The translations under genes and the position numbers were made by a program. Below the pieces are notes generated by a model. That model worked only from the letters and a program-made list of their open reading frames with translations, ran no database searches and was not told the DNA's origin. From positions 90,283 through 154,282 of the forward strand of contig PMUP01000050.1 in NCBI GenBank assembly GCA_003166865.1: DNA of 64,000 nt. Direction: 5' to 3'. Of this stretch, positions 45,601 through 53,941 are shown piece by piece (positions within the stretch are counted from its first letter, which is position 1; each line of letters opens with the position of its first letter). This DNA is from Bryobacterales bacterium (GTDB taxonomy: Bacteria; Acidobacteriota; Terriglobia; Bryobacterales; Bryobacteraceae).

Positions 45601-45948
45601 CACCACCTGGGTGGCTTCGCCCAACGACATGGACATGTCGGCTGTGGTGTCGTTGCCGGCTGTCACCAGCGCATCCCGCACTAACGTGCGGAACCCCTTC
45701 GTCTCGGCTCGAACCTGGTAGTCTCCCGGCGGCAATGCAGGAGCGCTGTAGATCCCATCCGCGTTGGTGGCCAGGGTCCGGACAACATTGGTGGACCGGT
45801 TGGTGATGGTGATCGTTGCGTTCGGAATCACCGCGCCGGACTCGTCCTTCACAGTCCCTAGAATGGTTCCCGTCGGCGCTTGGGCATAGGCGGCGGAGCC
45901 TATAGCGAGCGCTAAAGCCAGCAACATCGACACAGATGCTTTTGACAT
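42631..45948 (-). CDS. TonB-dependent receptor, Oar-like (tandem copy A)
   Basis: 1,105 aa. Signal 'SVSMLLALALAIGSAAYAQ' is followed by a carboxypeptidase-regulatory domain ('TGTILGTVKDESGAVIPNATITITN', split), a plug with 'NLPLNGRSSLQLASLEPGV' and a barrel ending 'GGRFNF'. The true start is ATG 45948, preceded by AAGGGGGAA. The frame is open to 46164, but that part is the mRNA leader and contains the promoter. Transcription starts near 46110 inside the TetR-type element, leaving a leader of about 160 nt. It closely resembles copy B (46240-49563). It probably takes up the substrate of the oxidation genes further right. Confidence 0.88.
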   Translation of the reverse strand: MSKASVSMLLALALAIGSAAYAQAPTGTILGTVKDESGAVIPNATITITNRSTNVVRTLATNADGIYSAPALPPGDYQVRAETKGFRTLVRDALVTAGNDTTADMSMSLGEATQVVTVEGAASQINYESNTVQGVIDRATIENLPLNGRSSLQLASLEPGVTIAPGSTSQFNAIVNISVFGDNAGATAGSGVGILMTVDGGTINDEMEGGTSLNLSQEVVQEFQLQQNTFDLSTGIGASGALNIVTRSGSNDFHGSAYYFFRDHDMAAYPLLARNPLFPNPFFERRNPGFWLGGPIKKNKLFFFFNYEHLNQTNVVLVQQDLPSLQSLSGAFPTPYHYNLITARFDYHLSQNNTLFARYSHDGNEGIGPYYGAPLPSAFNTNQNWSDQSIMGLTTVITPTLVNDFRFQYHYWENNVTDVTQPQCPNCIGLGLPSILAAVPSGTFIGGTNVNSPQFRQARALELKDSVSWQKGTHRISFGVDYEHMKTKVAPWEYCNPGCDYVFAPETIEGLGLGPAQAFLFPNLPTQVTTTQDLLNLPVLNLGQSIYSGTGVGNGTFPGLYDHDQGGVNQRLHPYIQDSWKARPNLTINFGLAYDLETGLFYSNLNLPQYLAPILEGQTGGAPYGLGATQPNTRDFSPLVGFAWALGKDKKTVIRGGGGIYWDTQPIWQHFREGAAIGPPGDGRSTLAASAFTNTIPGILQIGCAPPSPIVCPLAVGAPLPLGALTTMTLGQFLSIVNQELPAIEQKLTPLPPASGSYSVTGIDLAKQGIEIYPSHFPLLRSYQTSIGVQRDLGHDMVLTVDWARRQAENTNLGEVDLNHFTRYINGVQSPVIPICKPSQYYVAGQECSTGAITVWTPEGRSVYDGLLVKLNKRFSNHFNFTASYALQKNLGEDASQDPLDFMKGYGPVPGLGRQNLNIAGTVSLPWGFNLAINSSILTRGPETAYIAGDILGTGDSNAAGTAISTLVPNLQFNCFGYSCGKGALTAAVAQYNSTYAGKTAPNGSTNPYAYVPSNFQFGAPTISQDFRLTKAFTFKERYKLSLFGEVFNAFNIANLTYTSFSLGTSSSPNAPPAYNPYGQPSGRTANEFGSGGPRSFQIGGRFNF

Positions 45949-46096
45949 ATTCCCCCTTACTTTGCCGTTAGTCAGTTGAACAAAAAAAGTCTCCAAAGCA
46001 TTTTCTTGAGTCAAACAGAGGTTGGCTTCGCCGGGGCGGAAAACGAACGCATTGCAGCGCGACAACCTCCTGAAGTCTTTGTCGTAATCTTCCCAA

Positions 46097-46145
46097 ACCG
46101 ATCGACCGGTAGGGAGATCATATAGAAGGCCGATCCGCTTGTCAA
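46097..46145 (-). promoter_or_regulatory. Promoter and TetR-type operator of TonB receptor A
   Basis: Read on the minus strand: TTGACA (46145-46140), a 17-bp spacer, TATGAT (46122-46117), then ACCGGTCGATCGGT (46110-46097) starting at the predicted +1. The 14-bp element recurs at three other promoters in the window. Placement over the start point fits repression by blocking initiation. Confidence 0.85.
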
Positions 46146-46184
46146 GGGGGTAGTGCCGCTCCAAGCCTGCTTTTGCACTAAGTT

Positions 46185-46213
46185 AAAAGGGCCGGCGATT
46201 GCGCGCCAGCCCT
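46185..46213 (-). terminator. Intrinsic terminator of TonB receptor B
   Basis: On the minus strand AGGGCTGGCG and CGCCGGCCCT pair as a ten-base stem (one G-U) around a six-base loop, followed by TTTT. It lies about 27 bp after the receptor B stop and just upstream of the receptor A promoter, insulating the two transcripts. Confidence 0.8.
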
Positions 46214-46239
46214 GGGTTACTGAACGTTACTGAACTACC

Positions 46240-49200
46240 TTAGAATGTGAAGCGCGCGCCGACCTGCACCGCACGCGTTCCACCCTGACCGAAAGTTTGG
46301 CCAATACGCCCAGTGGCCTGACCGAAAGCGTAGGTCTGCGAAGCGCAACTGGTGAAAGCGCCGTTGGTCAGCGTGCACCCGGGTGCGAGCGTGTCCAATG
46401 TAGTGGTTGGATACACCAGATTGGAGACATTGAACGCGTTAAATATCTCGCCGAGGATGTTCAGCTTATATTTTTCTTTGTACGTGAACGTCTTCGTCAA
46501 GCGGAAGTCCTGGCTGAAGATCGGGGAGTTGAACCCATAATTAGGCGGTAGGACCAGTGGGCCGGGATTTGGGGCACCGGCACCTTGGGCGCTCGGCTTA
46601 CCAGCGTAGTTCGCGTTGTAGTTCTGGACTGCTGCAACAAGCTGCGCTTTGCTGCATCCCACCCCAAGGCAGCTATACGGAATTCCAGGAAGCGGCTCGT
46701 AGCTGTAAGACGGTGCAGTACCTGGCAGATCCAGGCCGTTTACCAATGCGACAGCCGGAGCCCGGCTGATGATGGAGGAGTTGACGCTGAACAGAAAGCC
46801 CCATGGCAGTCGGTAGGTCCCCGAGATGTTCAAGTTCTGGTGGGCAAGATCCTGGCCGAAGCCAGATTTGAAATTAAGGTCATCCGGAGCGCCGGCAGCG
46901 TCTCCGTCGGCAAAGAGCGCATCCGTCTTATCCTTTTGATACGCATAAGAGACCAGGAACTGGAGTCGATTGGAAATGCGCTTGTTGAGTTTCACGAGCA
47001 ATCCATCATAGACCTCCCGGCCCTGGCCGTTCCAAAAGGTGATGGCGCCGGTAGAGCAATTTTGTGCCGGGTTGAAGTCGGGCACGGTCGGGCACAAAGG
47101 AATCACCGGAACCGGCGTGGTACTGCCCTGATATCGGGTGAATAGGTTCTGATCGACTTCGCCCATACTGATGTTCTCGCCTTGGCGCCGCGCCCAGTCG
47201 GCCGTCAGGACCATGCCCCAACCCAGATCGCGCTGAACACCAATCGATGTCTGGTAACTTCGGGCCATCGGGTAATGGGTGGGATAAATCTCCACGCCCT
47301 GGTGCTCATACTGGAGCTCGTCGTACGGGAAGGACCCGCTCCTGGGCGGATTTGGCGGGGCCAGCAGGGCGGTTACAGCGGGCAGTTCGGTGTTCACAAG
47401 ATTTTCGAAAAGTCCGACGGTCATGTTGGTCAATTGGTTTATGGGCAGCGCTGCGCCGACGGGAACGGGCTGCCCGGTGCTCAAGTTGAAAATGCCGGGG
47501 TAAATATTAGTGAATGCGCTGGCGGACAGCGTATTCCTGGCGCTACCAGGGGGTCCGAGCGCTGCCGCTTCGCGCAGCTTGTAATATCCAGGCGTGCTAT
47601 CCCAATAGATGCCAGCGCCGCCGCGGATCACCCACTTTTGGCTCTTTCCCGGGCTCCAGGCGAAGCCCAGCGCGGGCTGGAATTCATGGAGATTGTTCAC
47701 GGTCGGCCCGAGATTGTTCGGACCGGTCCCGAGAATAGGCGCCAAAAGCTCCGGCTTGGGGAGGTTCGAATTATAGAAGCCGGTCTGCGCATTCCACGCC
47801 AGGCCGTAGTTGACCGTCAAGTTAGGACGAATCTTCCAAACATCCTGAACGTATGCTCGGTATTGGTTATAGTGTGTGTTCTGGCTATAGTCGTAGGACG
47901 AAGGCAAAGGAACCTGCCCGACGCCGACGCCGCTGAAAATACTAGCGTTAAGATTCCACACGGGAAGGTTGAGAACTTGAGCGTCAGAGGTGAGCGTGGT
48001 GGGAAGGGTTGGGAAGAGAAGACTGACATAGGCTGGCGGAACCACCTCTCTTAGGAAGGTGGGTGAGACGGCGCCGAGGCACATGGGCGTGCAGAATCCC
48101 CACAGGCCGTTCGAATAAGTGGGATTGAGGTCTCCACCAAACTTCAGGCGGTGGTTGCCCTTTTGCCAGCTTAGCGAATCAACCAGCTCAAACCGGCGCG
48201 TGTTCCGTGATTGGGGAGAATTTAGATTTGGGCCGATGGCTTGCTGATTGGTGCCAACGAAAAAAACCACGTTCGGAAGAACGCCGGCTACGCAAGGCTC
48301 CGAGCAGTCCGATGCAACGGCCGGCAGGTTGTGGTTGTTCCAGTAGTTGTACTCAAAGCGTAGATCGTTGACGAGGGTAGGCGTGAGAATCGAAGTGACA
48401 CCGAGGATGCTTTGATCGGACCAATTGACGTTATGCGGCCAGTTGGATGGATCTCCGAAAGTCAAAGCTGGCCCGAAGCCGTCGTTGCCGTCGTGCGAAT
48501 AGCGCGCGAACAGGTTGTTCTTCGAGTTCAGGTGGTAATCCAGGCGCAAAGTGATCTTCTTGGCCTCATAAGGGCTTGGGTAAGTGCCTTGGATTCCCTT
48601 GAAAGCGGGATCGGTGGTGGTGACACTCTGCGCCTGCACCTGGTTAAGGAATTCGTAGTTAAAAAAGAAGAACAGTTTGTCCTTGATGAGGGGCCCGCCG
48701 AGTGACGCGCCCGGATTGCGGCGCACAAAGAACGGGTTTAGATCGCCCGGGAAGCGATCCAGGTTGGGGTAAGCAGCCATGTTATGGTCGCGGTAGAAAA
48801 AGTAAGCGCTGCCATGCCAATCGTTAGAGCCCGAGCGCGTCACCATGTTGATGGAGCCGCCGGTCTGAATGGGACTTGACAGATCGATATTCAATTCCGA
48901 GAGCTGGAATTCCTGGACCACTTCCTGGGTAAAGTTCATGGACTGGCCGCCGCCAGCCACATCGATATTGTCGGAGACGTTGCCGCCATCCACGGTGACC
49001 GCGGTCCGGAATCCGCTGCCCAGAACGCTCACATAGAACAAGGCATTGAATTGGCCGACTGTTCCCGTGGTGATCTGCACGCCGGGTTCGACTGAGGCGA
49101 GTTGTATGTAGTCGCGGCCGTTTGACGGAAGGTCCTCGATGACGGAGTGCTCGATGACGCCTCCGATCTCGTTCTTTTCATAGTTCATCTGGTTCGAGGC

Positions 49201-49563
49201 AGCTTCCACCGTAACCACTTCCGTGTTGCCGCCTAACTCCATGGGCACGTTCACCGTTATGGTGCTGCCCACCAATACCGTGGCATCGCGTTCCGAGATT
49301 CTGAAACCAGTGGCTTCGGCTTTCACTTGGTAGTCGCCGGCTGGAAGCGCGGCGGCGGCGAAATATCCCTCGGCGTTCGCGGTAGCAGTACGGGCGTTGC
49401 CCGTAGCCTTGTTAGTGATGGTTATCGTTACGTTGGGGATGACGGCGCCCGACGCGTCGGCGACCGTTCCCACGATAGTCCCCGTAGCTTGAGAGAATGC
49501 CACCGCGCAAAACAGCAGTGTCATCCCTGTTATCGCTATAAACGCAGCAATAGGTCTCAACAT
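46240..49563 (-). CDS. TonB-dependent receptor, Oar-like (tandem copy B)
   Basis: 1,107 aa. Signal 'IAAFIAITGMTLLFCAVAFSQ', a regulatory domain 'TGTIVGTVADASGAVIPNVTITITN' (split), a plug with 'DLPSNGRDYIQLASVEPGV' and a barrel ending 'VGARFTF'. ATG 49563 with GAGGAGATCTCT upstream is chosen over 49611. Long identical blocks with copy A ('CSTGAITFWNGQGREVYDGLLVKLNKR', split) show tandem duplication. The signal peptide differs from copy A, because copy A's signal-peptide coding sequence survives as a fossil in the leader (49603-49650). Confidence 0.88.
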   Translation of the reverse strand: MLRPIAAFIAITGMTLLFCAVAFSQATGTIVGTVADASGAVIPNVTITITNKATGNARTATANAEGYFAAAALPAGDYQVKAEATGFRISERDATVLVGSTITVNVPMELGGNTEVVTVEAASNQMNYEKNEIGGVIEHSVIEDLPSNGRDYIQLASVEPGVQITTGTVGQFNALFYVSVLGSGFRTAVTVDGGNVSDNIDVAGGGQSMNFTQEVVQEFQLSELNIDLSSPIQTGGSINMVTRSGSNDWHGSAYFFYRDHNMAAYPNLDRFPGDLNPFFVRRNPGASLGGPLIKDKLFFFFNYEFLNQVQAQSVTTTDPAFKGIQGTYPSPYEAKKITLRLDYHLNSKNNLFARYSHDGNDGFGPALTFGDPSNWPHNVNWSDQSILGVTSILTPTLVNDLRFEYNYWNNHNLPAVASDCSEPCVAGVLPNVVFFVGTNQQAIGPNLNSPQSRNTRRFELVDSLSWQKGNHRLKFGGDLNPTYSNGLWGFCTPMCLGAVSPTFLREVVPPAYVSLLFPTLPTTLTSDAQVLNLPVWNLNASIFSGVGVGQVPLPSSYDYSQNTHYNQYRAYVQDVWKIRPNLTVNYGLAWNAQTGFYNSNLPKPELLAPILGTGPNNLGPTVNNLHEFQPALGFAWSPGKSQKWVIRGGAGIYWDSTPGYYKLREAAALGPPGSARNTLSASAFTNIYPGIFNLSTGQPVPVGAALPINQLTNMTVGLFENLVNTELPAVTALLAPPNPPRSGSFPYDELQYEHQGVEIYPTHYPMARSYQTSIGVQRDLGWGMVLTADWARRQGENISMGEVDQNLFTRYQGSTTPVPVIPLCPTVPDFNPAQNCSTGAITFWNGQGREVYDGLLVKLNKRISNRLQFLVSYAYQKDKTDALFADGDAAGAPDDLNFKSGFGQDLAHQNLNISGTYRLPWGFLFSVNSSIISRAPAVALVNGLDLPGTAPSYSYEPLPGIPYSCLGVGCSKAQLVAAVQNYNANYAGKPSAQGAGAPNPGPLVLPPNYGFNSPIFSQDFRLTKTFTYKEKYKLNILGEIFNAFNVSNLVYPTTTLDTLAPGCTLTNGAFTSCASQTYAFGQATGRIGQTFGQGGTRAVQVGARFTF

Positions 49564-49602
49564 AGAGAGATCTCCTCTTTTCGTTTTGGAGGCGAAGCCT
49601 CG

Positions 49603-49697
49603 CTTGGGCATAGGCGGCAGAGCCCATAGCGAGCGCTAAAGCCAGCAACATCACTTTGCCGTTAGTCAGTTCAACAAAAGGTATCGTAAACTTCCCT
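49603..49697 (-). other. Fossil copy of the receptor A 5' end within the receptor B leader
   Basis: Bases 49603-49650 match 45879-45928 (receptor A signal-peptide codons; 'LLALALAMGSAAYAQ' is still readable on the minus strand). The following bases match the receptor A leader ('TTTGCCGTTAGTCAGTT'). Receptor A's Shine-Dalgarno/start segment (about 31 bp) and about 100 bp of its leader are missing here. The promoter and operator then match again. Confidence 0.8.
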
Positions 49698-49698
49698 A

Positions 49699-49747
49699 AC
49701 CGATCGACCGGTAGGGAGATCATATAGAAGGCCGGTGCTCCTGTCAA
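49699..49747 (-). promoter_or_regulatory. Promoter and TetR-type operator of TonB receptor B
   Basis: Minus strand: TTGACA (49747-49742), 17-bp spacer, TATGAT (49724-49719), ACCGGTCGATCGGT (49712-49699) at +1. It is nearly identical to the receptor A promoter over roughly 60 bp. Confidence 0.85.
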
Positions 49748-49785
49748 GGGGGGTAGGGACCCGTGTGTCGTTAGCACGCTAGTTG

Positions 49786-50979
49786 TCACGCGATCACCCC
49801 GGCCTGGCGAAGGCGCTCGATTTCCTGTTGATCCATTCTCAGAAATTCGCTCAGCACCGCGGTCGAATCTTCGCCCAAGCGTCGCGCGGCCGTCGGAACC
49901 CCGGCGTGGCTTTGGGACAACTTCACCGGAGCGCCCGTGACACGGATTCGGCCTGCTGTGGGATGCTCCACTTCCGGCAGCATGTCACGCGCCTGGACGT
50001 GTTCGTCTTCCACCACCTCTCGGAGATTGCGCACCGGGGAGCAAGGAATCCCCGCGCGCCCCAGCACCTCTACCCAGTGCGCGGCGGTCTGGCCGCGAAA
50101 CATTTCTTCCAGCAGCGGCTCGAGCTCGCCGCGATGCTCCACGCGGAGACGATTCGACCGGTAGCGCTGGTCGTCAAGAAGGTCGGGCCGGGAGATGGCG
50201 TGACAGAAGCTCTCCCACAACTTGTCGCTCGCCACCGCGATGGTGACTTCACGGTCCGAGCACGTGAAATTGCGATACGGAACTATGGTGGCAAACCTGG
50301 TGCCCATGGGCGCCGGGATGATTCCGGAGCCAAGGTAATACGCAAAGCTGGGCGCCATGGTGGACATCAGCGTGTCGAGCATGGACACATCCACAAACTG
50401 GCCTTCGCCGGTCCGGTGGCGCGCCTCGAGCGCGAGCATCGCTCCAATCAGCGCGAACATCCCCGCAGTGACATCGGCAACCGAGTGGCCGGAGCGCACC
50501 GTTTCGCCAGCCAGCGTACCGGTGATGCTCATCAGGCCCGCGGACGCCTGAGTCACCAGATCCATGGAGGCCTCGTTGCTGCGAGGCCCGGTTTGGCCGT
50601 AGCCGGAGATCGATACATAGATGAGCCGCCGGTTCAGCGGGGCCACGCTCGCGTAACCAAGTCCGAGCCGGTTCATCGTACCCGGACGGAAGTTTTCAAT
50701 CAGAATATCGGCGTGCGCGGCCAGCCGGCGGCAGATGTCCAAACCTTCCGGCTGCTTCAAGTCAACCGCCAGGCTTTGTTTGCTGCTGTGAAGCCCGAGG
50801 AAGTACGACGCTTCTCCTCCCTGAAACGGAGGCCCCCAGGAGCGGCCCACGTCGCCCTGGCCTGGACTCTCGATCTTGATCACGCGCGCGCCGTAGGCTG
50901 CCAGCAGCATCGTGCAGTAGGGACCTGCCAGCGCGTGAGAAAAATCGAGGACCGTGAGTCCCTCAAGAGGTGGATGCAT
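49786..50979 (-). CDS. CaiB/BaiF family III CoA-transferase
   Basis: 397 aa, standard length. It begins 'PPLEGLTVLDFSHALAGPYCTMLLAAYGARVIKIE' (split), then shows 'NFRPGTMNRLGLGYASV' and 'RRLIYVSISGYGQTGP', with a likely catalytic Asp in 'ASMDLVTQASAGLMSITG'. These cytoplasmic enzymes move CoA between carboxylic acids, often activating a catabolic substrate. It is divergent from the ThDP enzyme at 51052 (72-bp gap), suggesting joint use in one pathway. No TetR-type element lies in this gap. Confidence 0.92.
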   Translation of the reverse strand: MHPPLEGLTVLDFSHALAGPYCTMLLAAYGARVIKIESPGQGDVGRSWGPPFQGGEASYFLGLHSSKQSLAVDLKQPEGLDICRRLAAHADILIENFRPGTMNRLGLGYASVAPLNRRLIYVSISGYGQTGPRSNEASMDLVTQASAGLMSITGTLAGETVRSGHSVADVTAGMFALIGAMLALEARHRTGEGQFVDVSMLDTLMSTMAPSFAYYLGSGIIPAPMGTRFATIVPYRNFTCSDREVTIAVASDKLWESFCHAISRPDLLDDQRYRSNRLRVEHRGELEPLLEEMFRGQTAAHWVEVLGRAGIPCSPVRNLREVVEDEHVQARDMLPEVEHPTAGRIRVTGAPVKLSQSHAGVPTAARRLGEDSTAVLSEFLRMDQQEIERLRQAGVIA

Positions 50980-51051
50980 TCGCTGGATAGGCAGGCAATA
51001 TCATAACAGGCCCTCCCTACCGCGCGACAAGTGTATTATCCTGCCATTTAT

Positions 51052-52599
51052 ATGACTGGCGCGGACTGCCTACTCCAAACCCTGGCCCTCAATCAGATCG
51101 AAGTCTGCTTCATGAACCCCGGCACCTCGGAGATGCACTTCGTCTCCGCTCTGGATCGTGTGACTGCGGTTCGGGGCGTGTTGTGCCTCTACGAGGGCGT
51201 CTGCTCCGGAGCGGCCGACGGTTATGCGCGCATGAAGGGCTTACCGGCTGCGACGCTGCTGCATCTCGGCCCCGGCCTTGGGAACGCCCTTTCGAATTTT
51301 CACAACGCGCGGAAAGCGCGGTCCCCCATCGTGAGCATCATCGGCGAACACACCAGAGGACACCAGAAGTATGACGCGCCTCTCAGTTCCGATATCGCTC
51401 AATTCGGGCGAGCCGTCTCGGACTCCATCCGGACCGTTGAAAGTCCGGAATGTTTGGGGCTGGCTGTTTCGGAAGCGATTGCCGCGGCCATTCAACCGCC
51501 CGGCCGCATTGCGATGTTGATTGTACCGGCCGATATCTCCTGGCTCGAGACCAAGACCATCGGCGCCGTCGTACATAGTCCCCAGCGTCTCATGCCGAGC
51601 TCTGAGAGCATCCTCGACGCGGCTCGCCTGCTGCGCTCTTCCAGTAACGCCGGCATCATTCTCGGAGGAGCGTCGATGAGCCGCCGTGCGCTGGAAGCCG
51701 CTGGCCGGCTGTCCGCCGCTACTGGAGTCCGTGTATTCGCGGATCGCAGCACTCCACGTCTGGCCTCGGGCCGCGGATGCTTCCGGGTGGAGAAGGTTCC
51801 ATATTTCCCCGAAGACGCAAGCGCCGCACTCGGCAGCCTGACCCACTTGATCCTGGTCGAAGCGCCGACGCCGGTCTCTTTCTTCGGCTACCCCAACACG
51901 CCCAGCTCGCCGGTTCCCGAAACCTGCGCCGTCTCCGTTCTCGCAACCCCGGAACAGGATGGCGCCGCCGCGCTGGAAGCTGTGGTGGAAGAATGCGGAG
52001 CGCAAAAGGCCCGGCCGCCAGCAATGGACGACGAACCACTCGCGCTCCCGCTGGATTCGCCGCTCACGGCCGACGCCATCGGACGGACCCTGGCCGTCCT
52101 GCTTCCCGAATGGGCCATCATCTCAGACGAGACGATCTCTTCAAGCGCCGCGATTCTTCCTTACTTGATGCGGGCCGCTTCACACGATCAGTTGCCGCTC
52201 ACAGGAGGCGCCATCGGCCAGGGACTGCCGGTCGCGGTGGGAGCGGCCATCGCCTGTCCAGAGCGCAAAGTGATCGCGCTCGAAGCTGACGGTAGCGCGA
52301 TGTATTCGTTGCAAGCCCTGTGGACCATGGCGCGTGAGAGTCTGGACATCGTGACGGTCATTCTAGCCAACCGCCGCTATCGCATTCTCGACGTCGAAAT
52401 GCGCAGAACCGGCGCGTCGAGAATCGGCGCCAGGGCCAATGACATGCTCGACCTCGGCCGGCCCGACCTGGATTTCGTGAGTCTCGCGCGCGGCATGGGC
52501 GTGCCTGCAACGCGGGCGGCCACCGCGCAGGAATTCACTCGGCAATTCCGCACGGCGGTTTCCGAACGCGGGCCTCGCCTTATCGAGGCCGTGCTCTAA
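51052..52599 (+). CDS. ThDP-dependent enzyme, acetolactate synthase/benzoylformate decarboxylase-like
   Basis: 515 aa. The N-terminal pyrimidine domain has 'FMNPGTSEMHFVSALD' and catalytic Glu in 'LYEGVCSGAADGYARM'. The C-terminal PP domain has 'EADGSAMYSLQALWTMARESLDIVTVILANR' (split), the ThDP motif with GDG reading ADG. The type resembles IlvX-like/MdlC proteins that decarboxylate 2-oxo acids. The start ATG 51052 lies 12 bp after TATTAT (51034-51039). A GTG at 51031 would overlap that box and is rejected. The 3' end is partly duplicated. Confidence 0.88.
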   Translation: MTGADCLLQTLALNQIEVCFMNPGTSEMHFVSALDRVTAVRGVLCLYEGVCSGAADGYARMKGLPAATLLHLGPGLGNALSNFHNARKARSPIVSIIGEHTRGHQKYDAPLSSDIAQFGRAVSDSIRTVESPECLGLAVSEAIAAAIQPPGRIAMLIVPADISWLETKTIGAVVHSPQRLMPSSESILDAARLLRSSSNAGIILGGASMSRRALEAAGRLSAATGVRVFADRSTPRLASGRGCFRVEKVPYFPEDASAALGSLTHLILVEAPTPVSFFGYPNTPSSPVPETCAVSVLATPEQDGAAALEAVVEECGAQKARPPAMDDEPLALPLDSPLTADAIGRTLAVLLPEWAIISDETISSSAAILPYLMRAASHDQLPLTGGAIGQGLPVAVGAAIACPERKVIALEADGSAMYSLQALWTMARESLDIVTVILANRRYRILDVEMRRTGASRIGARANDMLDLGRPDLDFVSLARGMGVPATRAATAQEFTRQFRTAVSERGPRLIEAVL

Positions 52600-52621
52600 G
52601 GATCGAGGCAGTGCTCTAAGG
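52582..52621. repeat. 20-bp tandem duplication at the end of the ThDP gene
   Basis: ATCGAGGCCGTGCTCTAAGG and ATCGAGGCAGTGCTCTAAGG lie back to back. The first copy holds the ThDP enzyme's last codons and stop. The second copy supplies the stop codon (CTA on this strand) of the convergent TetR-TetR gene. Confidence 0.92.
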
Positions 52622-53911
52622 CGCAGCTTTTGGCGACGCCGCGCCAGTCAAATAGATAGTTGCAAACAACACGCCGATCTGATCGGGCGATAAAGGTCCA
52701 TTGGGCCGGAACCAGACTAGTACGCGATTCAGGAGGCCGAGGAGGGCCAGGCACAGGTACTTGACGGGCACGTCCTCGCGCAGCGCGCCCGCAGTCTGCG
52801 CCGCATCCAAAACAGATCGCACCAGGCTTTCATAGGCGTCCCGAAGGGCGGTCACCTCATCCAGCCGTTCTGTGGACAGGGAGAACATTTCCGTCAAAGC
52901 TGCTGAATGCCGGTCTTGATCCCGTAGCATGCTTTGAATGTGGGTGCGTATCAGTATGCCTGTTCGCTCCAGGGGACTTGAAGCGTCCTTGAGAGCGGCT
53001 TCAACGTCACTGCGGATTTGTTTCAGTGTCCACTTACAAAGGTCGTAGAGCAGGTCTTCCTTGGTCTCGATGTGATAATACAGCGACGCCTTCCGAATCC
53101 CGATCTGTGCCGCGATCTCACGAGTGCTGGTCAGAGCGTAGCCCTTCTTGGCGAACAAAGCGGCGGCGGTGTCCAGCAGCCGTGTCGAAATGGGTCCTTG
53201 CGATGCCCTGGAAGGCTTGCGCCGCCGTGCTGCAACCACCCGGGAGCCGCCCTGCTCGAGATCGGGAAGCACGCCAGAGAGCCGTCCCGCGGATGTGGTT
53301 GCACCGTCAATGTAGGTGCGTGCGAAGATCTCAGCGAGCTGATCCGCCGACAGCGCTTCGTCGCCGCGATACCACAGCACGGCCCAATTGAGCATATTGA
53401 GGAGGGCCAGGCAGAGGTATTTTGCCGGAATGTCCTCTCGGACAAAGCCTTCACTCTGCCCATAGTTCAGGATCGCGAGAACCAGCTTCTCGTAGCGCTT
53501 CCGCAGTCCGACCACTTGCCGCCGGTGCGTGCCGGAAAGAGCGCGCAGCTCGGTTAGCATGAGGGCGTGTCTGGTCCGATACTTCAGCAGCGTATTGAGA
53601 TGAGTACTAACCAGGATCCGAATCCGCCCCTCGGCACAATTCGATTCGTTGACGGCGGACTGCACCGCGCTGAGGAGTTGCTCGAGCGATGTCACGCACA
53701 GTTGGTAGAGTAGATTTTCCTTGCTGGCAACATGGTGATAAAGAGACGCCTGCCGAATACCCAAGCTGGCGGCAATCTCACGCGTGGTGGTTGCCGCATA
53801 GCCCTTTTTCCAAAACAACTCGGCGGCCCGGTCGAGCACACGTTCTTGCGTAGAGGCGTCAGCTTGAACAGCGCTGTCGGAAGTTGATAACAAAGCGCGG
53901 CTCAGGCGCAT
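52616..53911 (-). CDS. Single-chain tandem TetR regulator (two complete TetR units)
   Basis: 431 aa made of two homologous TetR-type units at about 21-203 and 241-423, joined by a basic linker. Each unit has the N-terminal helix-turn-helix ('TREIAASLGIRQASLYHHVASKENLL', split; 'TREIAAQIGIRKASLYYHIETKEDLL', split) and a full ligand/dimer domain with the shared block 'YLCLALL'. The recognition helices differ (RQASLYHH against RKASLYYH). TetR proteins normally act as dimers of single units. Here one chain could itself be the dimer and read an asymmetric site. It is the last gene of the operon starting at 60911, which carries the shared 14-bp element, so it probably represses its own operon. Confidence 0.9.
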   Translation of the reverse strand: MRLSRALLSTSDSAVQADASTQERVLDRAAELFWKKGYAATTTREIAASLGIRQASLYHHVASKENLLYQLCVTSLEQLLSAVQSAVNESNCAEGRIRILVSTHLNTLLKYRTRHALMLTELRALSGTHRRQVVGLRKRYEKLVLAILNYGQSEGFVREDIPAKYLCLALLNMLNWAVLWYRGDEALSADQLAEIFARTYIDGATTSAGRLSGVLPDLEQGGSRVVAARRRKPSRASQGPISTRLLDTAAALFAKKGYALTSTREIAAQIGIRKASLYYHIETKEDLLYDLCKWTLKQIRSDVEAALKDASSPLERTGILIRTHIQSMLRDQDRHSAALTEMFSLSTERLDEVTALRDAYESLVRSVLDAAQTAGALREDVPVKYLCLALLGLLNRVLVWFRPNGPLSPDQIGVLFATIYLTGAASPKAAP

Positions 53912-53941
53912 GGCGTGGATGAACCATTATCGCTCACAGAT

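Noticed and set aside
46111-46164. Upstream extension of TonB receptor A to 46164
   Set aside because: The extension would run through the receptor's own promoter and operator, and the signal peptide begins only at 45948.
49783-51006. Plus-strand frame (407 codons) opposite the CoA-transferase
   Set aside because: It lies fully antisense to a well-recognised CaiB/BaiF gene and has no domain signature.
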